Position numbers and translations under genes: made by a program. 9,633 nucleotides of DNA from Nitrospinae bacterium RIFCSPLOWO2_12_FULL_45_22 (GTDB lineage Bacteria > 2-12-FULL-45-22), in assembly GCA_001803565.1 (NCBI GenBank), contig MHDQ01000104.1:1-9633 (forward strand), given 5' to 3'. Within the stretch, counting starts at the first letter, position 1. Every line of letters starts with the position of its first letter. The notes under the pieces are model-generated. The model did not search any database. It saw nothing but the letters and a program-made list of their open reading frames with translations, and was not told the DNA's origin. Positions 1 through 6,218 of the stretch are shown in pieces.

Positions 1-609
1 AGAGGAGCCAAAGCCGGCCGATGGGTTAATGGCTACCAGGGGCCGATCAAGACTTATGCCCTGTGCCTTGAGGATAGTCAATGCCTTTTCTTGAGCTGAT
101 GCTGTTACATAGAGCTCCAGATTCTTTGTCTGGCAATCAATACCTAGATGGGCTAATAAGCCACCATAATAATCTAGCATGGGCTGGGGAATAAACTGGC
201 CATTCCTTTTGGGAGGCTCTATCCTGTCCGTTAAGAGCAGGCGCCGACCATCACGGGCATAACCTACCCGACGCCTCACTCCCGCTAGCCAGACCATCCA
301 GGCCGAGCTAAAGGAATTAGGGAAAAGGATAGCCAGGTCAAAGGCCTCCTTACGTAATTGTGCGATGAGGCTCAGATAACGGAAAAAATAAGCCCTCTCA
401 CGCTGGTCAGGATAGGTTATAATATCATCAAACCAGGGGGCTCCGTCGGCTAATTCCCTTAAGGCTGGCTTCAGCAACAAACAGATGCGGGCTTCGGGAT
501 AATGGCCCCGGATGGCCCTTAGGGCGGGGGTGGCCATGATAAAATCCCCCACAGGAGTAGGACAGTGCAGGATAATCTTTTTTGGCTCCATTGTTTTAGG
601 AATTTTCAT
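1..609 (-). CDS. waaF: Glycosyltransferase family 9, heptosyltransferase II-like (partial, C-terminus missing)
   Basis: The reading frame is open to the left edge, so only the first 203 residues of a protein usually about 340-350 long are present. The N-terminus has the GT9 hallmark: a beta-strand, then PVGDFIMATPALRAIR, corresponding to the IGD..LSTP.LRAL region of ADP-heptose:LPS heptosyltransferases. At the left edge it reaches NPSAGFGSS, matching the start of the second Rossmann domain, where WaaF proteins have NPGA.YG.AK. GT9 enzymes of this type add L-glycero-D-manno-heptose to the lipopolysaccharide inner core on the cytoplasmic face of the inner membrane. The acceptor specificity here is inferred from the NPSAGFGSS match only. 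The start is uncertain: ATG at 609 or at 591 (same frame), neither with a clear Shine-Dalgarno. The leader upstream lies inside the 613-734 repeat. Confidence 0.85.
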   Translation of the reverse strand, partial: MKIPKTMEPKKIILHCPTPVGDFIMATPALRAIRGHYPEARICLLLKPALRELADGAPWFDDIITYPDQRERAYFFRYLSLIAQLRKEAFDLAILFPNSFSSAWMVWLAGVRRRVGYARDGRRLLLTDRIEPPKRNGQFIPQPMLDYYGGLLAHLGIDCQTKNLELYVTASAQEKALTILKAQGISLDRPLVAINPSAGFGSS

Positions 610-612
610 TTT

Positions 613-734
613 GGACACAGATGAACGCAGATTGTCAGGATATTAAACCAGTGAGGCGTAAGCAGTTAACTACTTACTTCTTACTCTTCACTGCTCACTC
701 CCTCTTTTGGGTGTATCTGTGAAAATCTGTGTCC
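613..734. repeat. Inverted-repeat element with GGACACAGAT ends
   Basis: GGACACAGAT at 613-622 is the exact reverse complement of ATCTGTGTCC at 725-734, and the similarity continues imperfectly inward (about 16 of 20 positions). The interior (about 651-700) is degenerate simple sequence with its own inverted parts, such as GTGAG at 651-655 against CTCAC at 694-698. Sequences of the type ATCTGTG..CATCTGTGTCC recur between genes in many uncultured-bacterium genomes, from general recollection. There is no transposase, so this is a REP- or MITE-like element. It overlaps the 3' end of the radical SAM gene and forms the leader of the GT9 gene. Confidence 0.65.
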
Positions 735-2232
735 CAATTAATTTGACGGCCATAAAAGGATTATATTTGATGGCATAATGCCTAATGTCGCTCCTGACTA
801 GTAGGGCAGACAAATTATACTCCAATGATAATACCTCTTTTTCTGCTTCTGTCCAGGCATTCTCATCCATCGTTTCCACCATATCCTTAAGGTCAGGGTA
901 AAGCGGGGGTGGATGAGGAGATAACAGGGTATTCACATACCAGGGGAAGACCCTGGCTAGTTTCTGGATGAATAAGTTATGCTGAGGGCCAAAGTCTAGA
1001 CAGGAGTCCTCAGTAAAATTGGTCAGGCCAGCCATCTTCTCCTGGTTAATCAAGCCCGCCTTTTGGCAGATCTCATAAGCCTGGGTGTTTGGGTAAGGGA
1101 AAAAGACCGACCAGCGGAACCGGTTGGGTTCTATCCGGGCCAGCAGCTTTAAGGTAAGGAAAATATCTTCTCTGGTCTCATAAGGTAGGCCAATCATGAC
1201 AAAGGCAGAGGTCTGTAAGCCCGCTTCATGGGCTATCTGGAATGCCTGTATAATATCGTCATTGCTCATATGCCGGTTCAAGATGTCCTGCCTTATCTTT
1301 TCACTGCCGCTCTCTAAACCAAACTTTACCATCATGCAGCCCGCTTCTTTCAGCCAGGAGGCTATCTCAGCATCAAACAGCCGAACATGGGCATTCACTA
1401 CGAAAGGTTTATCGGTCAATTTTTTATATTCCTGACAAAAATTTCTGAGATAACCCTTATCCAGGGTAAATATATCGTCATCAAAGATAAAGACCTTGAT
1501 ATTCTTATAATTGCTAAGAAGAAGAGAGAGTTCTTTTATAACCGTATCAATCTTATGCCACCTCAAATAGTTTAGCTTATTGAAAGGTAGGCCGAGTTCT
1601 TGCTGATATTGCTCCACCAGCCTGTGATTAAAACAGTAGCTGCAGCGAAAGGGACAGCCCCGGGAGGTCATAATACCTACCCAGCCATCCTTGGCATCAA
1701 TAAGATGCTGAAAATCAAAAAGCTCGTAATCTTTTGGCGGAAGAGATTCTAAATCAACTAATGGTCTTAATGGGTTTCTGATAATCTGCCCATCCTGCCT
1801 GAGCCAGATATTGGGAATATTGCGGACATCCTCTCCGTTCTCGATCCTATTAGCTAGCTCCAGCATGGCATATTCTCCTTCTGCAAGGCAGACAAAATCA
1901 AAACAGCCACTGGCTAATACCTCTTCTGGTGCTATAGTAGGATGGATTCCACCACAAACCAGCGGAACCGAAGAGTATTCTTTGATAGACCGGGCAATTT
2001 CTTTGGCATAGCCATACTGATTAGTTACTACCGAAAACCCTACCAGCCGGGGTTGAAATTCTTCCATGCACACCCTTATCTTCTGTAGGTCCAGGGATTG
2101 GCCCAGATTTTCATTCAGGTTGATCAGCCTGGTAATATGGCCATGCTGTTTCAGTAAGGAAGAGATAAAGGCCAGACCATAATTAAACCCTATCTGGGCA
2201 TTCAGATTAGGATAAATAAACAGTACTCGCAT
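688..2232 (-). CDS. B12-binding-domain radical SAM protein
   Basis: A 514-residue protein with the two-part layout of cobalamin-binding radical SAM enzymes. Residues 1-140 form a Rossmann-like B12-binding domain, including MRVLFIYPN at the start and CGGIHPTIAPEE around 93-104. Residues about 183-400 form the radical SAM barrel, with C193-x3-C197-x2-C200 for the 4Fe-4S cluster, an FDDDIF strand at 250-255, FGLESGS at 304-310 and a GLPYET turn at 348-353. The expected chemistry is a SAM-derived radical reaction such as methylation or rearrangement; the substrate cannot be told. The DxHxxG cobalamin motif is not evident, as in many family members. The start is supported by a GGTGGTGGT stretch directly before the ATG. 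The last 14-15 residues are encoded by the 613-734 repeat, so the native C-terminus has probably been replaced. The next gene is a heptosyltransferase, making an envelope-related role possible but unproven. Confidence 0.9.
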   Translation of the reverse strand: MRVLFIYPNLNAQIGFNYGLAFISSLLKQHGHITRLINLNENLGQSLDLQKIRVCMEEFQPRLVGFSVVTNQYGYAKEIARSIKEYSSVPLVCGGIHPTIAPEEVLASGCFDFVCLAEGEYAMLELANRIENGEDVRNIPNIWLRQDGQIIRNPLRPLVDLESLPPKDYELFDFQHLIDAKDGWVGIMTSRGCPFRCSYCFNHRLVEQYQQELGLPFNKLNYLRWHKIDTVIKELSLLLSNYKNIKVFIFDDDIFTLDKGYLRNFCQEYKKLTDKPFVVNAHVRLFDAEIASWLKEAGCMMVKFGLESGSEKIRQDILNRHMSNDDIIQAFQIAHEAGLQTSAFVMIGLPYETREDIFLTLKLLARIEPNRFRWSVFFPYPNTQAYEICQKAGLINQEKMAGLTNFTEDSCLDFGPQHNLFIQKLARVFPWYVNTLLSPHPPPLYPDLKDMVETMDENAWTEAEKEVLSLEYNLSALLVRSDIRHYAIKYNPFMAVKLIGTQIFTDTPKRGSEQ

Positions 2233-2305
2233 ACCACCACCAATAAATCCTTATCTGGAATGTTTTCATCCAGAATGTTCACGAACCAACCGTCTCCGTC
2301 ACCTG

Positions 2306-2566
2306 TTATGGGTTTTTCAAAACCTCATCATGATTTCCGACAACACGCAATAGTATTGACCCATCATCGTACTGCCAGGTCATCCGAATGGATATTGTCA
2401 CGCTACATTCAAAAATGTCGTTTGTCCCTTGAACCTTCTTCGTTCTTAATGATGGGTGATGAGGATTCTTGCCCATCAAAGTGAGTTTTTTGTGTAGTGT
2501 CTTTTGTTCACCTTTGGAGAGCTTTCTATAGGATTTCTTGAACCTTTCGGTAAAAATGAACTCCAT
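2306..2566 (-). CDS. Type II toxin, RelE/ParE superfamily
   Basis: An 86-residue protein, the normal size for this superfamily. Visible features are a basic N-terminal helical part (ERFKKSYRKLSK, 7-18), a core with NDIFECSVTISIRMTW (49-64), where R61 occupies the usual catalytic/basic position, and the C-terminal strand LLRVVGNHDEVLKNP (72-86), typical of RelE/StbE-like mRNA interferases. Such toxins cleave mRNA at the ribosome, although ParE-fold relatives poison gyrase, and the sequence alone does not decide. The gene starts 3 bases after the antitoxin stop, with GGAA just before the ATG, so translation is probably coupled to the antitoxin. The frame is intact, with no sign of inactivation. 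Confidence 0.85.
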   Translation of the reverse strand: MEFIFTERFKKSYRKLSKGEQKTLHKKLTLMGKNPHHPSLRTKKVQGTNDIFECSVTISIRMTWQYDDGSILLRVVGNHDEVLKNP

Positions 2567-2569
2567 TTC

Positions 2570-2839
2570 CTACGAATCCAGCTTAGCTATTAATTCCTTT
2601 ACATTTTTAGCCTTCTGCACCCTACCGTGTTTAATATCCTCATCAGCTTCTTTTTCCATCGCCTGCCATTCCTTTGACCAGAACCAAGCCTGGGATCTAT
2701 CAATTACAAGGACAGGTTTAATAATAATCTTGTCGTCTTCTGCAATAACGTCAAGATTATCGCCTTCCTGTAATTTCATCTTTTTTACGATCTCACGTGG
2801 TAAGGTTATCTGCGACCTGCCTCTTAACTGAGTAATCAT
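2570..2839 (-). CDS. AbrB/MazE/SpoVT-type antitoxin
   Basis: An 89-residue antitoxin preceding the RelE-like toxin. Residues 1-45 form an AbrB-type swapped-hairpin DNA-binding domain (RGRSQITLPREIVKKMKL, then EGDNLDVIAEDDKIIIKP). Residues 46-89 are an acidic/amphipathic tail (AWFWSKEWQAMEKEADEDI) of the kind that wraps the toxin. A longer frame opens at 2854 (ATG AGG AGA...), but that ATG overlaps the GAGGAG ribosome-binding site lying 7 bases before the ATG at 2839, so 2839 is the real start. The protein is expected to neutralise the toxin and, with it, repress the promoter at 2874-2901. An AbrB-fold antitoxin next to a RelE-fold toxin is a known hybrid pairing but not the classical RelB-RelE one. 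Confidence 0.85.
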   Translation of the reverse strand: MITQLRGRSQITLPREIVKKMKLQEGDNLDVIAEDDKIIIKPVLVIDRSQAWFWSKEWQAMEKEADEDIKHGRVQKAKNVKELIAKLDS

Positions 2840-2846
2840 ACAATAT

Positions 2847-2852
2847 CTCCTC
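2847..2852 (-). promoter_or_regulatory. Ribosome-binding site deciding the antitoxin start
   Basis: GAGGAG on the minus strand, 7 bases before the ATG at 2839. It lies inside what would be the first codons of a start at 2854, which argues against that longer form. Confidence 0.75.
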
Positions 2853-2873
2853 ATCTGATTTTCTTATATTCGT

Positions 2874-2901
2874 ATTATACCACTTTCATGGTGTTTAGCA
2901 A
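2874..2901 (-). promoter_or_regulatory. Sigma70-like promoter of the toxin-antitoxin operon
   Basis: Minus strand: TTGCTA (2901-2896) as the -35 element, a 16-base spacer, and a perfect TATAAT (2879-2874) as the -10. Transcription would start near 2867, giving a short leader before the antitoxin ribosome-binding site. Autorepression by the antitoxin-toxin complex is expected from the family. I saw no convincing operator palindrome. Confidence 0.65.
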
Positions 2902-2998
2902 TTGTTTTGTGCCCCGAAGGGTCACGTAAGCATTGAAGCCCCTTTTCTCATGGAATTGATCCAGGCTATGGCTTAAAATAGCAGAAGTTGTTTTTGGT

Positions 2999-3014
2999 TG
3001 TCAATGATTTGACA
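2999..3014. repeat. Perfect 16-base inverted repeat between transporter and antitoxin genes
   Basis: TGTCAA-TGAT-TTGACA: a 6-base stem with a 4-base loop, about 28 bases beyond the transporter stop codon. No T-run follows on either strand, so it is not a standard intrinsic terminator. It may be an operator-like site, a weak 3' hairpin or chance. Confidence 0.35.
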
Positions 3015-3042
3015 CGGAGTGTTCAGGTTGTTGCTGCCGCCG

Positions 3043-4287
3043 CTATTTTTTCAACCCTGCCCCCATTTGACTCGCTGTAGCTGGTACCTGGCGCAGGAGC
3101 ATTAATCCTGCTAGCAAAAATAATAAGAGGACAAATATTGCCAGGCGATATTTCTGGGTATCCAGCCAATAAAAGGATTCTACTGTGATGCCCCAGATAA
3201 GGGGTCCGACAATGGAACTCAATTTCCCACAAAGGCCATAGAGGCCGAAGAATTCGCCTACCTTTTCCGCTGGCGCCAGCTCTACTACCATAGTACGCCC
3301 TGCTACCCATACGCCACCCATACCTATACCAGCTAATGGCCCTACTAACCAGAAGCTCCTACCACCCTGGCTTAATAATGCCAGGGACATAGCCCCAGCC
3401 CAAATCCAGAGGGTTAAGGATAGAGCCTTTTTGGGACCTAATTTAGTAGTAACGATCCCTAGAAGATAAGAGCCAACTGCAGCAAAGATGGTAGAGACTA
3501 TCAGGAAATTAACCAACTGGCTATCGCTAAAACTCATGACTTTCTTGGCATAGATCCCCATGAAGGCTATTACCGTATGGACTACATCAAGATAGATAAA
3601 AGTGGCTAATAAGAATATCCACATCCCCCGGTAAGCCCTGGCTTCTTTTATGGTCTGGATAATAGCAGAAAAGGCCGGCTTAACGATCTTCTCCATATCT
3701 GTCCGGCTTTTGCTAGAAGGGCTGCGAGGTTCTTTAATGACCAGAAAGCAGGGCATAGAAAAGACAAGGAACAATAGGGCAGTAGGGACAAAGCAAGCGC
3801 TCCTCCCACTGGCCTGGACAAAGGGCTCTACCAGCTTTAGTCCCAAAATAGCACCTACATAACCCATCGCTACTCCATAACCAGAGACTCGCCCTACAGA
3901 AGTACCTGCGCTGACCATGGGCAAGAGGCCGTTATAGAATACCAGACCCGTCTGATAGAAATAATTGGCTACCACAAACATCACTAAACCCCAATAGAGG
4001 TGGTTAGCCAGGCTGATACTGGCGGTAGCAGCTACACAGATGAGGGTCCAGATGAGCAGGAAGGGCATCCGCCGTTCCCATTGGTCACTAATAGCTCCCA
4101 GGATAGGGCTGGAGAGGGAGGCCAGAAACATTGATCCTGAAAGGACCAGGCTATAGAGGATATCAGTCCCACCCTGGTCTATCGTTACCCAGAGAGGAAA
4201 ATAGGTAGAGATGATATTCATAGAGAAGATAGTGTTGGCAAAATCGTATAAGGCCCAGGAGAATATAGCTAGCTTCTTACCTGGCAT
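3043..4287 (-). CDS. MFS transporter, UMF1/Atg22-like family
   Basis: A 414-residue, strongly hydrophobic polytopic protein, consistent with 12 membrane helices and the usual MFS length. UMF1-family signatures are present: WALYDFANTIF at 11-21, a GRVSGYGVAMGY segment at 132-143, and in the C-terminal half GGVWVAGRTMVVE followed by EFFGLYGLCGK (345-355) and a further helix. A polar loop rich in Ser/Lys/Arg separates the two halves (around 186-206). It sits in the inner membrane. UMF1 relatives export small solutes (Atg22 effluxes amino acids from vacuoles), but the substrate here is unknown. The ATG at 4287 comes 5 bases after the upstream gene's stop. A TTG start at 4299 (four residues longer, overlapping the upstream stop) is possible. 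Neither start has a strong ribosome-binding site, suggesting translational coupling. Confidence 0.88.
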   Translation of the reverse strand: MPGKKLAIFSWALYDFANTIFSMNIISTYFPLWVTIDQGGTDILYSLVLSGSMFLASLSSPILGAISDQWERRMPFLLIWTLICVAATASISLANHLYWGLVMFVVANYFYQTGLVFYNGLLPMVSAGTSVGRVSGYGVAMGYVGAILGLKLVEPFVQASGRSACFVPTALLFLVFSMPCFLVIKEPRSPSSKSRTDMEKIVKPAFSAIIQTIKEARAYRGMWIFLLATFIYLDVVHTVIAFMGIYAKKVMSFSDSQLVNFLIVSTIFAAVGSYLLGIVTTKLGPKKALSLTLWIWAGAMSLALLSQGGRSFWLVGPLAGIGMGGVWVAGRTMVVELAPAEKVGEFFGLYGLCGKLSSIVGPLIWGITVESFYWLDTQKYRLAIFVLLLFLLAGLMLLRQVPATASQMGAGLKK

Positions 4288-4292
4288 CCCTA

Positions 4293-4694
4293 TTACCAAT
4301 CAAACCATTCACTATCTGTCTTCTGGTGCCAGTCGAAGAGGTATTCTGGTTGGATGAGGCTCTTCTCATAGGGTGGAATAGGGAAGGTAATAATATCATA
4401 AGTGCCTGCCAGGAAGCGGGCCATAGTCCAGCCTGTGCCAATAAAAATCCCTTCTACATAGCCCGCTATAATTCGGCCAGGATCATCCTTACCCCTTTGG
4501 GCCTGCCAATACATCTGATTAGGGACTTCCAGAGGAGCAGTAACCACATTGACGACACCCCGGCTTAATTTCTTAAAGGGCTGATAGATAGGGGGTTCAG
4601 GTGGTGGGGTAGGTTCTTTAGCCCAGGATGGTCCTAAGAAAAATATGTAACAACAAAGGATTAAAACCGTTCGCTTCCCGAATGACATAGTCAT
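4293..4694 (-). CDS. Secreted protein resembling exosortase-associated TIGR04073 family
   Basis: A 133-residue protein with an N-terminal signal peptide: a basic start, a hydrophobic core at 9-21, and a probable cleavage after SWA (residue 25). A proline-rich linker (PTPPPEPP, 28-35) follows. The mature part has FKKLSRGVVNVVTAPLEVPN (40-59), a glycine-rich GYVEGIFIGTGW stretch (78-89) and a C-terminal IPPYEKSLIQPEYLFDW (106-122). This arrangement matches my recollection of the TIGR04073 'exosortase system-associated' proteins found in Verrucomicrobia-like and other diderm bacteria. Its function is unknown, and no exosortase or PEP-CTERM gene lies in this window. It is the first gene of a likely two-gene unit with the transporter. 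The ribosome-binding site is weak (TAGG shortly before the ATG); an ATG at 4688 is the alternative start. Confidence 0.7.
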   Translation of the reverse strand: MTMSFGKRTVLILCCYIFFLGPSWAKEPTPPPEPPIYQPFKKLSRGVVNVVTAPLEVPNQMYWQAQRGKDDPGRIIAGYVEGIFIGTGWTMARFLAGTYDIITFPIPPYEKSLIQPEYLFDWHQKTDSEWFDW

Positions 4695-4708
4695 AAAGCC
4701 TATCTAGC

Positions 4709-4726
4709 GGAGACCTTTAGGTCTCC
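4709..4726. repeat. Perfect short hairpin, GGAGACC-TTTA-GGTCTCC
   Basis: A 7-base perfect stem with a 4-base loop, 15 bases upstream of the 4694 start codon and so probably in its 5' leader. It sits next to the larger hairpin at 4730-4765. On the minus strand no T-run follows, so a terminator is unlikely. Confidence 0.6.
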
Positions 4727-4729
4727 AAA

Positions 4730-4765
4730 AGTGGAAGGCACCCAAAGGGTACCCGGCCTTCCACT
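4730..4765. repeat. Perfect 10-base stem hairpin, AGTGGAAGGC / GCCTTCCACT
   Basis: The arms at 4730-4739 and 4756-4765 are exact reverse complements. The 16-base loop itself contains ACCC-AAA-GGGT (4740-4750) and then ACCC again, so the loop can fold in two ways. Together with the hairpin at 4709-4726 it looks like a REP-type extragenic palindrome between the peptidase and the TIGR04073-like gene. The rest of the gap (about 4766-4893) is AT-rich, and I see no gene in it. Confidence 0.6.
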
Positions 4766-4893
4766 ACCATTATTAATGGATTTCTGACAGAAAATAGCCA
4801 CACCCATATCTTTTTCATAAATATTATCGCATAAATAACATAACTAATAAACCCAAATTAAGTAGCCCGCGGCAATATTCTATCTGCCTGGAC

Positions 4894-6018
4894 TTACAGG
4901 CTACCCTGATCCAGCAATGTTAGTATCAGGGATGCACTCTTCACCATATCCTCTATCTTCAATATTTCATTAACAGAATGGGGGGTGCTCATACCAGTAC
5001 CTAATATGACCGAAACTATGCCTTTAGTATTGAAGATATTAGCATCGCTCCCACCACCGCCTTTCTTAAGGGTCATTTTTATCCCCATTTTCCTGGCTGC
5101 CTCAAATACTTTTTTGATAAGGGGGTGGTCTTTTTCCACCTTCATCAATGGATAATCCTGCCTCACTGCTATCTCCACCTTCGGTTTTAATCCGTTACCG
5201 CCTTCTTGTTCGAGTTTCTTAAAGGAATGGCAGATGTCCTCGGTCACTGACGCCAACTTTTTTTGATCATGGCTCCGGGCCTCACCTTCGATCTCTACCA
5301 GGTTAGGCACAATATTAGTAGCCACTCCACCCTTGATCAGACCGATATTAGCAGTAGTTTCCTCATCTATCCTGCCCAACTGGAGTCGAGCAATAGCCTG
5401 GGAGGCTAAAGTTATGGCATTAAGGCCGGTCTCGGGGGCTATGCCCGCATGGGCTTCCCTACCATGAACTTTGATGGACAGCCTATTGGCAGTAGGGGCC
5501 CTATTAGTCACGTCGGTAATAGAACCGCCGTCCAAGACTATCCCCCAGGGGGCCGTTATCAGGTCATAGTCTAATTCTTTTGCCCCAACCAGCCCGATCT
5601 CTTCACAGACAGTAAATACTATTTCCAGAGGGGGGTGGTTAACCTCTTTTTCTCGCATTACCCGTAGTATTTCCAGGATAATAGCTACACCCGCTTTATC
5701 ATCTGCCCCCAGGATTGTAGTGCCATCGCTCTTAACGATATTGTCTTGCACGACGGGTTTTATACCCTTGCCCGGGTTTACGGTATCCAGGTGGGCACAG
5801 AGCATTAAAGGCTGGCTGGTTTCAGGGCCGGGTACTTTTGCTATTAGATTACCACAGTTGCCCCCTAATCTTTCTGCACTAGTATCAAAAAGGGCCTCAA
5901 TACCTATATCCTGCAAAACCTTCTGACAATAAAGAGCTACCTCTTTCTCTTCCTTAGATAAACTATCTATCTTGATTAATTCTAAAAAGGTATCTAATAA
6001 TCTCGCGGAATTTATCAT
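4894..6018 (-). CDS. M20-family metallopeptidase, peptidase T-like
   Basis: A 374-residue protein, full length for the PepT-like branch of the M20 family. Dizinc ligands are visible: H76 and D78 in CAHLDT, D106 in LGADDKAG, E139-E140 in VCEEIG (E139 the likely general base), D163 in VLDGG and H347 in STPHSVNE. The dimerisation/lid domain (about 175-290) carries the REAHAG motif with H190. The glycine-rich GGGGSDANIFN (320-330) is typical of the subgroup. It is expected to be a cytoplasmic aminopeptidase or tripeptidase that scavenges amino acids; exact specificity is unknown. The start is well supported by GGAG 8 bases before the ATG, and a promoter is visible at 6078-6105. It is divergent from the PHP gene. 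Confidence 0.92.
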   Translation of the reverse strand: MINSARLLDTFLELIKIDSLSKEEKEVALYCQKVLQDIGIEALFDTSAERLGGNCGNLIAKVPGPETSQPLMLCAHLDTVNPGKGIKPVVQDNIVKSDGTTILGADDKAGVAIILEILRVMREKEVNHPPLEIVFTVCEEIGLVGAKELDYDLITAPWGIVLDGGSITDVTNRAPTANRLSIKVHGREAHAGIAPETGLNAITLASQAIARLQLGRIDEETTANIGLIKGGVATNIVPNLVEIEGEARSHDQKKLASVTEDICHSFKKLEQEGGNGLKPKVEIAVRQDYPLMKVEKDHPLIKKVFEAARKMGIKMTLKKGGGGSDANIFNTKGIVSVILGTGMSTPHSVNEILKIEDMVKSASLILTLLDQGSL

Positions 6019-6077
6019 GGGATCATCTCCATTAGTAACAGTTCACGGGGGTCAGGGATCAGTTGCCAGGCAGGCCC

Positions 6078-6105
6078 ATTATACCAGAAAAGGATTAAAT
6101 ATAAA
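6078..6105 (-). promoter_or_regulatory. Promoter of the peptidase gene
   Basis: Minus strand: TTTATA (6105-6100) as -35, a 16-base spacer, and TGGTATAAT as an extended -10, with TATAAT at 6083-6078. It lies about 60 bases before the peptidase start codon at 6018. Judged by eye against the sigma70 consensus. Confidence 0.6.
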
Positions 6106-6130
6106 TATACCAAATTACCGCGGAAATGTA

Positions 6131-6136
6131 TATAAT
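6131..6136 (+). promoter_or_regulatory. Candidate -10 element for the PHP gene
   Basis: A perfect TATAAT preceded by TG two bases earlier; no good -35 is visible upstream. If used, transcription begins near 6143. That is downstream of the earliest in-frame ATG (6126) and supports the later start at 6219. Confidence 0.4.
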
Positions 6137-6218
6137 GAATCCATCCAAGCTACAAGGGCGGGGCATGCTACTTCCCTACTCAATAATGACCACTCACTGG
6201 AGGAATAGAGTAAGGTAT

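Noticed and set aside
2240-2290. Possible terminator hairpin (CTGGA ... TCCAG) between the toxin and radical SAM genes
   Set aside because: The stem is only 5 pairs plus a bulge, and no T-run follows on the minus strand.
2538-2831. 97-codon plus-strand frame opposite the antitoxin
   Set aside because: It is antisense to the well-supported antitoxin and toxin genes, with no ribosome-binding site and no recognisable domain.
3023-3310. 95-codon minus-strand frame inside the MFS gene
   Set aside because: It runs in another frame of the transporter gene, which has clear family motifs and membrane helices. The alternative protein is Gly/Arg/Ser-rich and resembles nothing.
4860-4912. GTAGCC/GGCTAC and GCCTG/CAGGC inverted repeats at the peptidase stop
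   Set aside because: The stems are short (5-6 pairs) with no T-run, so this is not convincing as a terminator or repeat element.
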